Shown here: piece by piece, positions 1-4,612 of the stretch
Position numbering within the stretch: the first letter of the stretch is position 1
Layout of the letters: every line of letters begins with the position of its first letter
NCBI GenBank assembly: GCA_017411935.1
Contig: JAFQPC010000130.1
Span: forward strand, 1-5,079
Length of the DNA: 5,079 nucleotides
Origin: Clostridia bacterium
GTDB lineage: Bacteria; Bacillota; Clostridia; Oscillospirales; CAG-272
Reading direction: 5' to 3'
Position numbers and translations under genes: made by a program
Notes under the pieces: generated by a model
What the model was told of the DNA's origin: nothing
Databases searched by the model: none
What the model saw: only the letters and a program-made list of their open reading frames with translations

Positions 1-1
1 A

Positions 2-898
2 GCGGCACTCGAACAGACGCTTGACCAAGGAAAAACGGCGGTCTGTATCGCCCAAGACGGCTCTGCCGTCGGCGTGCTCGCCATCTCGGATGAGCCGAGA
101 AGCGACTCAAAAGCCGCCATTGCCTCGCTCAAAGCCATGGGCGTGACCCCCGTGATGCTCACGGGCGACCACGAGAATGCCGCCCGTCGGATCGCGAACG
201 AGGTCGGCATCGCTGAGCGTGACGTTTATGCCAAACTGCTGCCCGAAGAAAAGGAAGCCGCCATTCGCCGCGCGCGGAAACGCGGTGCTTGCGCGATGGT
301 AGGCGACGGGATCAACGACGCGCCCGCGCTTGCCGCCGCTGACATCGGAATCGCCATCGGAGCCGGGACCGAGGTTGCCGTTGACGCGGCAGACGTTGTC
401 CTCACGAAAAACAACCTTTCGGATGCCGTGACGGCGATCGCGCTCTCGCGCGCCACGATGCGAACGATCAAGCAAAATCTTTTCTGGGCGCTCGCCTATA
501 ACGCCATCTGCATTCCCCTCGCCGCAGGCGCGCTTTACCCTGCCTTCGGCATTTCGCTGACACCGATGATCGGTTCGGCGGCGATGAGCATCTCCTCGCT
601 CTTTGTCGTCACGAACTCGCTTCGTCTGCGTCGCACCCGCTTGAAATTCCGAAAAATCAAATCACATAAGGAGAACGATACCATGCTTGGAAAAACCAAA
701 ACAGTCACCTTCGGGGTGGAAGGAATGATGTGCAACAACTGCAAAGCGCACGTAGAAAAGGCGCTCGCAGAGCTCAAGGGCGTCAAGTCGGCAGAGGCAG
801 ACCTTGACGCGAAGAACGTCACCGTCGTCTGCAAAGAAACGCTGTCCGAAGAAAAGCTCAAGGACGCCGTCAAGGCGGCAGGCTACAAGGTCAACTAA
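2..898 (+). CDS. copA: Cu(I)-translocating P1B-type ATPase, C-terminal part, with fused C-terminal heavy-metal-associated domain (5' end outside window)
   Basis: This is an inner-membrane pump that exports Cu(I) using ATP. The frame is open from base 2, so the N-terminus and most transmembrane helices lie upstream. In the 298 visible residues I see the P-domain TGD motif (about 54-56) and the VGDGIND hinge (about 100-106). The last two membrane helices carry the Tyr-Asn pair (AYN, about 165-167) and the MSISS motif (about 195-199), which mark the Cu(I) class (P1B-1) rather than the Zn/Cd class. After the last helix, a basic linker runs without a stop into a ferredoxin-fold HMA domain with the GMMCNNC metal-binding motif (about 241-247). 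Most CopA proteins carry HMA domains at the N-terminus, so this C-terminal position is notable. The linker looks like a former intergenic gap with its own ribosome binding site. The gene ends just before a terminator and converges on the YjbQ gene. Copper specificity is well supported; regulation is not visible. Confidence 0.93.
   Translation, partial: AALEQTLDQGKTAVCIAQDGSAVGVLAISDEPRSDSKAAIASLKAMGVTPVMLTGDHENAARRIANEVGIAERDVYAKLLPEEKEAAIRRARKRGACAMVGDGINDAPALAAADIGIAIGAGTEVAVDAADVVLTKNNLSDAVTAIALSRATMRTIKQNLFWALAYNAICIPLAAGALYPAFGISLTPMIGSAAMSISSLFVVTNSLRLRRTRLKFRKIKSHKENDTMLGKTKTVTFGVEGMMCNNCKAHVEKALAELKGVKSAEADLDAKNVTVVCKETLSEEKLKDAVKAAGYKVN
668..673 (+). promoter_or_regulatory. Internal ribosome binding site at the pump/chaperone junction
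   Basis: AAGGAG lies 9 bases before the ATG at 683, inside the continuous ATPase frame. It sits in an AT-rich stretch (about 640-682) that encodes a Lys/Arg-rich linker and looks like a typical gap between two genes. It is the main evidence for a separate start of the metal-binding domain. Confidence 0.5.
683..898 (+). CDS. Possible internally initiated CopZ-like copper chaperone (71 aa), in frame with the end of the ATPase
   Basis: An ATG at 683 follows AAGGAG (668-673) with a 9-base spacer and opens a 71-residue HMA domain. The domain has the full Cu(I)-binding GMMCNNC motif, with cysteines at residues 17 and 20. The length and fold pattern match free CopZ/Atx1 chaperones, which pass Cu(I) to CopA in the cytosol. 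The same codons are the tail of the ATPase frame, so one mRNA could give both a fused pump and a free chaperone. The seen facts are the open frame, the Shine-Dalgarno site and the complete domain. That ribosomes start here is inference. The alternative is that the site is a relic of a former separate copZ gene, or that a stop codon was lost by mutation or sequencing error. Confidence 0.45.
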   Translation: MLGKTKTVTFGVEGMMCNNCKAHVEKALAELKGVKSAEADLDAKNVTVVCKETLSEEKLKDAVKAAGYKVN

Positions 899-900
899 AA

Positions 901-933
901 AGAAAAAGCACGGAAATTTTCCGTGCTTTTTCT
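901..933. terminator. Bidirectional intrinsic terminator between convergent genes
   Basis: Bases 901-916 are a perfect 16-base inverted repeat of 918-933, centred on base 917, with a GCACGG/CCGTGC core. The outer part of each arm is A-rich on one side and T-rich on the other, so the RNA from either strand forms a hairpin followed by a U-tract. It starts 2 bases after the pump stop codon and lies 10 bases beyond the YjbQ stop codon, so one element can serve both transcripts. Confidence 0.9.
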
Positions 934-943
934 TATGTTTGAC

Positions 944-1585
944 TTACGCCTTGAACTCAGGATCTCTTGCGTTGAGCTGGAGGTCGTAGTGTACGTCGTA
1001 CGCCTTCTCTTCCTCGGTGAACTTACGACGGGTGTTGATGACCTCGCCGCCGTTGAACTTACGATCCTCAACAGCCTCGGTCGTACCCATAATGGTTACG
1101 TTGACCTGTCTGCGACGAGCGATAACGTGGTCCCAGTCAATGAAGTAGATATGAGCGAACTGACCAAGGTCGAGGTTGCCGTCCTTGATGGTGAGCGTCT
1201 CGCTTCTGCCAAAGAAGACAGAACGGAGGTGACCGTCGGTGTTCATCGACGAGTAGTCACCGGGCTCGTTTACGTATCTGCCGAACTGTGCGTGGATCGG
1301 ACCGGGATGACGGTACTGATGCTCCTCAGCAAAGTCGGGGATCATCTTTCTCATGATGTCGAGAAGGTCGTGCTGCAAGAACTCGAGATCGAACGAGTCG
1401 ATGTCGTGCGAGCACTCCTGAACCATCACCGAACAGGTGGTGTGGTGAGAGACAACGCTGACCGTACCGTTCTGTACGCCCGATGCGGCAACGATCTCAA
1501 GGATCTCCTTCTTGATGTCGTGGAAGGTGGGGATCCAGCCTCTGGACTGGAGCTCGATTTCTTTCTGAAATACCTTAAATTCCAT
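944..1585 (-). CDS. YjbQ/UPF0047 family protein, long variant (213 aa)
   Basis: The protein belongs to the YjbQ (UPF0047) family. Its E. coli member has weak thiamine-phosphate synthase activity in vitro; the physiological role is unsettled. Family marks are the HHTTCSVMVQE segment (residues 47-57), the YRH...H region (91-98), DGHLRS (117-122), and a DGNLDLGQ...IYFIDWD block followed by RRRQVNVTIMGT (about 135-168). His47/48, Glu57, His93 and His119 are candidate catalytic or metal-binding residues. The usual family length is about 130-140 residues. This one has extra residues around 94-116 and a charged C-terminal extension of about 44 residues (170-213). I chose the ATG at 1585 because GGAGG (1594-1598) lies 8 bases upstream; the frame stays open to 1654 but that part overlaps the previous gene. 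It lies 44 bases after the TIM-like gene and is probably co-transcribed with it. Family assignment is firm; the reaction is unknown. Confidence 0.88.
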   Translation of the reverse strand: MEFKVFQKEIELQSRGWIPTFHDIKKEILEIVAASGVQNGTVSVVSHHTTCSVMVQECSHDIDSFDLEFLQHDLLDIMRKMIPDFAEEHQYRHPGPIHAQFGRYVNEPGDYSSMNTDGHLRSVFFGRSETLTIKDGNLDLGQFAHIYFIDWDHVIARRRQVNVTIMGTTEAVEDRKFNGGEVINTRRKFTEEEKAYDVHYDLQLNARDPEFKA

Positions 1586-1593
1586 TGTGTGTT

Positions 1594-1598
1594 CCTCC
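1594..1598 (-). promoter_or_regulatory. Ribosome binding site fixing the YjbQ start at 1585
   Basis: On the minus strand this reads GGAGG, 8 bases before the ATG at 1585. No comparable site precedes the upstream in-frame start at 1654, which would also overlap the end of the TIM-like gene. The start at 1585 is therefore preferred. Confidence 0.85.
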
Positions 1599-1629
1599 AA
1601 ATTTATAATTTTAATTTTTTGCTTTCGGT

Positions 1630-2331
1630 TTAGTTTGCGTGACGCTCGTCCCAAGCCTTGCGGACAGCGGCGATCATCTCGTCGACCATTGCGGCACGGT
1701 CGGCTGCCTTGGCAACGCCCGAGGAAGATCCCGTAGCGTCAGCGCCTGCGATGATCGTGTTGTATACGTCCTCACCGTTCGAAATGCCTGCGGCGGTCAG
1801 TACGAGAATGTCGGGGTTGACTTCCTTGACCGACTTGGTAGCTGCCTCTACGTACTCGGGTCCAACACTGACGCCCGTTCCGATCAGCTCGGAGGGCTCG
1901 GCAACGATGATGTCGGGGGCAAGCGTTGCGATCTTTGCGGCATCTGCCATCGAATCGGCACAAACGATGGTGGTCAGTCCCACTTCGTTCGCTCTCTTGA
2001 TCGTCTCGGCAAGTACCTCAAAGGTCACGGGCTTTTCCACGTGGTTGAGCATAACCCCGTCCGCGCCTGCGGCTACGAGAGACTCAGGCAGAATGTCGGC
2101 AAGACCTCTGCCGGGAACGATAGGATCCATATGGGGAGCGAATACGTGAATATGCTTGGTTGCCTCTCTGACACGGCGAATGTCTACGACGGGCGTGGTA
2201 AAGATAATATCCACTCCGTACTTTTCGGAAGCGGCATCTGCGGCAAGTGCCAGATCAAGAATATCGTCTCCGTAAAGATAGGACTTCGGTCCGATCTCAA
2301 AAAAGGGCAGCTTTACGGCTTTCTGGTTCAT
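1630..2331 (-). CDS. Archaeal-type triosephosphate isomerase-like protein (233 aa)
   Basis: This is a TIM-barrel isomerase whose sequence resembles the short archaeal triosephosphate isomerases (such as those of Pyrococcus) more than the roughly 250-residue bacterial TpiA. Matching blocks are HMDPIVPG (67-74), LPESLVAAGADG (81-92), LNHVEKP (95-101), VAEPSELIGTGVSV (143-156), AAGISNGEDV (180-189) and SSGVAKA (203-209). The catalytic trio appears present: Lys16, His97 and Glu145. However, the usual Asn-x-Lys is Gly-Pro-Lys here, and NHSE is NHVE. The classic reaction is DHAP to glyceraldehyde 3-phosphate; a related phosphorylated keto/aldo sugar is also possible. I chose the ATG at 2331 because GAGG (2341-2344) sits 9 bases upstream and a good promoter lies just before it. 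A longer open frame reaches 2625 but crosses that promoter and encodes low-quality sequence. It is the first gene of the minus-strand operon, followed by YjbQ. Fold and family are secure; the substrate is uncertain. Confidence 0.88.
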   Translation of the reverse strand: MNQKAVKLPFFEIGPKSYLYGDDILDLALAADAASEKYGVDIIFTTPVVDIRRVREATKHIHVFAPHMDPIVPGRGLADILPESLVAAGADGVMLNHVEKPVTFEVLAETIKRANEVGLTTIVCADSMADAAKIATLAPDIIVAEPSELIGTGVSVGPEYVEAATKSVKEVNPDILVLTAAGISNGEDVYNTIIAGADATGSSSGVAKAADRAAMVDEMIAAVRKAWDERHAN

Positions 2332-2340
2332 AAAAAACAA

Positions 2341-2344
2341 CCTC
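2341..2344 (-). promoter_or_regulatory. Ribosome binding site fixing the TIM-like gene start at 2331
   Basis: The minus strand reads AAAAGAGG followed by a 9-base spacer and ATG at 2331. The GAGG core is at 2341-2344. It sits about 30 bases downstream of the predicted transcription start, giving a normal short leader. Confidence 0.7.
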
Positions 2345-2379
2345 TTTTCTTTTTGATTTTTTGAATTTTTCCACCCATC

Positions 2380-2408
2380 ATTATACCTTATTTTTCCTCG
2401 TTCGTCAA
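2380..2408 (-). promoter_or_regulatory. Sigma-A-type promoter for the TIM-like/YjbQ operon
   Basis: On the minus strand there is a TTGACG -35 box (2403-2408, 5 of 6 consensus bases), exactly 17 bases, then a perfect TATAAT -10 box (2380-2385). The expected transcription start is near 2373, giving a leader of about 42 bases before the ATG at 2331. It is a strong match and faces away from the SIS operon promoter. Confidence 0.85.
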
Positions 2409-2410
2409 TA

Positions 2411-2462
2411 GCTTTTTTCGAAAAAGCCGTGGTTTTCTCTAAAAAAGCAACGGCTTTTCGAA
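2411..2462. promoter_or_regulatory. Candidate shared operator between the divergent promoters
   Basis: This stretch sits between the -35 boxes of the two divergent promoters. It contains a 7-base inverted repeat with a 3-base loop (2411-2427), in which TTCGAA lies at 2417-2422, and a second TTCGAA at 2457-2462, exactly 40 bases later. A second inverted repeat pairs AAAAGCCGT (2422-2430) with ACGGCTTTT (2450-2458), and extends to 11 pairs with one bulged A. Because it lies upstream of both promoters it is probably not in either mRNA, so protein binding is more likely than an RNA switch. Several DeoR-family repressors, such as Pseudomonas GlpR, use TTTTCG half-sites, and a DeoR gene is in the adjacent operon. 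Binding here is inference. Confidence 0.45.
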
Positions 2463-2509
2463 GATTTCTTTGCAAAAAGCAAAAAATAATTTTCTTTTTA
2501 AAAAATCTC

Positions 2510-2538
2510 TTGCAATTGGGGGAGATCTGTGCTATAAT
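2510..2538 (+). promoter_or_regulatory. Sigma-A-type extended -10 promoter for the SIS/DeoR/aldolase/epimerase operon
   Basis: There is a TTGCAA -35 box (2510-2515, 4 of 6), a 17-base spacer, and a perfect TATAAT (2533-2538) preceded by TG at 2530-2531, an extended -10. A/T-rich tracts directly upstream (about 2481-2505) could act as an UP element. The expected transcription start is near 2545, about 34 bases before the SIS start codon. Confidence 0.85.
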
Positions 2539-2578
2539 AAGACGGTAAAATTTTAAGAAACAGAAGGAGATTTTTGAA

Positions 2579-3187
2579 ATGCTTTCGAACGCTGCTCTTA
2601 CCGCCGCACGCGCGGCGTATGACATCGAGGCAGAATGTCTTGCCGAGATGAAAAACCATTTTGATGAGGGGGCTTATTCCGAAGCAGTCGCTCTGCTCGC
2701 AGGTGCTACGCGCATTGGCGCGGCAGGTTGCGGACATTCGGGCATTGCCTGCCAGCACTTTGCCCACCTGATGTGCTGCATCGAGCGTCCCGCCCGCTTC
2801 ATTTCCCCTGCCGAAGCAATTCACGGCGCGACGGGATTTTTGCAGGAAGGCGACGTAATGGTGCTCGCTTCCCGCGGAGGCTCGACCAAGGAGCTCTTCC
2901 CCATTCTTGACATCTGCAAGGCAAAGGGAGTCAAGGTCATCACGATCACCGAGAACCTCGAGTCGCCTCTCGCCAAGGGGGCTGACGTGGTGCTCAAGCA
3001 GTACGTCAACCGCGAGACCGACAAGTACAATATGCAGGGCACGACCTCGACGACCGCGCTTTGTATGATCTTCCACGTGCTTCAGACGGCTCTCATTGAG
3101 GAGACCGACTATCAGAAGGAACAGTTCGCCGTCATTCATCCGGGCGGAGCCGTCGGCGACCGTCTGACGGGCGGCAAGGGTGTCTGA
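2579..3187 (+). CDS. SIS-domain sugar-phosphate isomerase, KdsD/GutQ-like without CBS domains (202 aa)
   Basis: This is a cytosolic sugar isomerase (SIS) fold protein. The order of blocks follows arabinose-5-phosphate isomerases (KdsD/KpsF/GutQ): GCGHSG (50-55), the SPAEAIHG segment (76-83), SRGGSTKEL (98-106), TENLESPLAKGAD (124-136), TTSTTA (155-160) and FAVIHPGGAVGDRL (183-196). It stops after that point, so the C-terminal CBS pair of full-length KdsD (about 320 residues) is absent. As I recall, the KdsD active site uses a Lys in GxGKSG, a Glu in NSGET, a later Glu and the His of HPGG. Here the first two are His53 and Ser102, while Glu146 and His187 remain. That weakens a plain arabinose-5-phosphate isomerase call; a related aldose/ketose phosphate is possible. 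The start at 2579 has AGGAG (2565-2569) 9 bases upstream and a strong promoter. First gene of the operon; DeoR follows after 1 base. Confidence 0.85.
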   Translation: MLSNAALTAARAAYDIEAECLAEMKNHFDEGAYSEAVALLAGATRIGAAGCGHSGIACQHFAHLMCCIERPARFISPAEAIHGATGFLQEGDVMVLASRGGSTKELFPILDICKAKGVKVITITENLESPLAKGADVVLKQYVNRETDKYNMQGTTSTTALCMIFHVLQTALIEETDYQKEQFAVIHPGGAVGDRLTGGKGV

Positions 3188-3188
3188 G

Positions 3189-3905
3189 ATGAGCATTGGC
3201 ATTGGAAGAGCAAAGATCGACCGCCGCAGAGATGAGATCCTGTCGCTGTTGCACGCAGAGGGAAAGGTCTATATTTCCGACCTCTGCACCCGCTTCGGAA
3301 CCTCTCCCGTAACGATCCGCAACGACCTCGACGTGCTTGCCGAGGAAGGAAAGCTGATCCGAATGACGGGCGGAGCCGTTCCGCTGCGAGGCGAGGTAAC
3401 CGAGACAGCTCCCTCGATCGAGCGCTACGAACAGAAAAAAGAGATCGCTATGCGCGCCGCTGAACGCATTCGCGACGGAGACACTCTCTTTATCAATTCG
3501 GGAAGCACGGTCGAGCTGTTTGCCGCAGAGCTTCGCGCAAAGAAAAACCTTAAAGTGGTAACGAACTCTCTGTCCGTGGCAACCGAGCTCGGTGCGATCC
3601 CCAGCTTTCACGTCATTCTGCTCGGCGGAATGATCAACTCGCATTCGCGCTTCACCTACGGTGAGAACGCGCAGGAACAGATCGTTCGCTTCGGCGCTGA
3701 TTTTGCCGTCCTTTCGGTCGACGGGATCAGTGATGACGGTGAGATCACAACGTGTCACGCAGAGGAAGCCATCATCGACCGATTGATGATCCAGCGCTCG
3801 GCTCACGTGCTGATCGTCGCCGACGAAGCAAAGATCGGACGCACGGGCTTCTCGCTCGTCAGCCGTTGCGATGACAAAATTGAAATTTTAACAAATAAAA
3901 AATAG
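3189..3905 (+). CDS. DeoR-family transcriptional regulator (238 aa)
   Basis: This is a DNA-binding regulator of sugar-phosphate metabolism, cytosolic and usually a repressor released by a phosphorylated sugar. The N-terminal winged helix-turn-helix (about residues 11-65) has the family pattern: RRRDEILSLL, ISDLCTRFGTSPVTIRNDLDVL and the GGAVP end. The C-terminal sensor domain shows INSGSTVELFA (about 102-112), VVTNSLSVATEL, LLGGMIN, the GADFAVLSVDGIS segment, a CHAEEAIIDRLM helix and VADEAKIG. The length is normal. I prefer the ATG at 3189, with AAGGG (3176-3180) 8 bases upstream; an in-frame GTG at 3180 would overlap the SIS stop and is less likely. It lies 1 base after the SIS gene and 17 bases before the aldolase gene, so translation is probably coupled. 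It likely controls its own operon and perhaps the divergent TIM-like operon through the TTCGAA boxes at 2411-2462. The effector is unknown. Confidence 0.93.
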   Translation: MSIGIGRAKIDRRRDEILSLLHAEGKVYISDLCTRFGTSPVTIRNDLDVLAEEGKLIRMTGGAVPLRGEVTETAPSIERYEQKKEIAMRAAERIRDGDTLFINSGSTVELFAAELRAKKNLKVVTNSLSVATELGAIPSFHVILLGGMINSHSRFTYGENAQEQIVRFGADFAVLSVDGISDDGEITTCHAEEAIIDRLMIQRSAHVLIVADEAKIGRTGFSLVSRCDDKIEILTNKK

Positions 3906-3922
3906 AAAAGCAGGTAGAAAAA

Positions 3923-4603
3923 ATGAAACTCTTGATTGATGACGCAAACATCGAAAAAATCAAAAAAATTCTCGAATTTTATCCCGTAGACGGTGTTACC
4001 ACCAACCCCTCGATCCTTGCCAAGGCAAAGAGAAATCCTTACGAGGTGCTCGGTGAGATCCGTTCGATCATCGGCGAGGAAGCCGAGCTGCACGCGCAGG
4101 TCATCTCGCTCAAAGCAGACGATATGATCGAGGAAGCGCACATTATGCAGAAGAATCTCGGAAAGAGCACTTACATCAAGATCCCCACGATCCCCGAGGG
4201 TCTCAAGGCAATGCAGGTCCTCTCCTCGGAGGGTGTCAAGATCACGGCAACCTCGATCTATACCCCCTTGCAGGCGTGGCTTGCCGCAAAGGCAGGCGCG
4301 GATTACGCCGCTCCTTACGTCAACCGCATCGACAACCTCGGCGCGAACGGTGTTGAGCACACCAAGATGATGCAGGATATTCTGCGCGACAAGAGCTGTC
4401 ACACGAAGATCCTTGCCGCCAGCTTCAAGAACTCCTATCAGGTACAGGAAATGTGCGCGTACGGCATCGGTGCCGTCACCGTTTCCCCCGAGATCTTTGA
4501 GAACCTGATCAAGAACTCTTCGGTCAACGAAGCCGTCACCGCCTTCGTCCGCGACTTTGAAAAGCTCTGCGGCAAGGGCAAGACGATGAAAGACTGTATG
4601 TGA
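3923..4603 (+). CDS. fsa: Fructose-6-phosphate aldolase-type transaldolase family protein (226 aa)
   Basis: This is a class I aldolase of the short (about 220-residue) transaldolase family. The Schiff-base lysine is Lys86 in YIKIP. The other active-site residues line up with E. coli FSA after a one-residue shift: Asp6, Thr26, Asn28, Gln59, Tyr132 (in APYVNRID) and Ser167 (in AASFK). Gln59 and especially Tyr132 are the FSA-type residues; true transaldolases usually carry Glu and Phe there. The protein may therefore cleave or form fructose 6-phosphate (dihydroxyacetone plus glyceraldehyde 3-phosphate) or a related sugar rather than transfer a C3 unit. Many databases would call it simply transaldolase. 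The start at 3923 has AGGT (3912-3915) 7 bases upstream. The C-terminus has a short tail (GKGKTMKDCM). It lies 17 bases after DeoR and 9 bases before the epimerase gene. Confidence 0.87.
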   Translation: MKLLIDDANIEKIKKILEFYPVDGVTTNPSILAKAKRNPYEVLGEIRSIIGEEAELHAQVISLKADDMIEEAHIMQKNLGKSTYIKIPTIPEGLKAMQVLSSEGVKITATSIYTPLQAWLAAKAGADYAAPYVNRIDNLGANGVEHTKMMQDILRDKSCHTKILAASFKNSYQVQEMCAYGIGAVTVSPEIFENLIKNSSVNEAVTAFVRDFEKLCGKGKTMKDCM

Positions 4604-4612
4604 GGTGCTATA

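Noticed and set aside
923..1633. A 236-codon open frame on the plus strand opposite the YjbQ gene
   Set aside because: It mirrors a well-supported gene on the other strand, starts inside the terminator hairpin, shows no recognisable domain and lacks a ribosome binding site. It is an antisense shadow.
2411..2462. The hairpins here as a riboswitch or attenuator
   Set aside because: The region lies upstream of both -35 boxes, so neither predicted mRNA contains it. There is no aptamer-like conserved pattern and no following U-tract in the right place.
2332..2625. 98-codon N-terminal extension of the TIM-like gene
   Set aside because: The extension crosses the minus-strand promoter, the intergenic region and the start of the SIS gene. 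It encodes low-complexity Lys/Phe-rich sequence with no family match. The ATG at 2331 has its own ribosome binding site and matches the family N-terminus.
3180..3188. GTG start for the DeoR gene at 3180
   Set aside because: It lies in frame but has no well-placed ribosome binding site. The ATG at 3189 has AAGGG 8 bases upstream, and the family HTH begins after it in either case.
2498..3202. A 234-codon minus-strand open frame opposite the SIS gene
   Set aside because: It is a shadow of the SIS gene, runs across the plus-strand promoter and shows no domain or ribosome binding site.
3880..3908. Possible internal promoter (TTGAAA, 17 bases, TAGAAA) before the aldolase gene
   Set aside because: The -10 box is weak and transcription would start near 3915, within or beyond the ribosome binding site at 3912-3915. 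The gene is better explained as part of the SIS operon.
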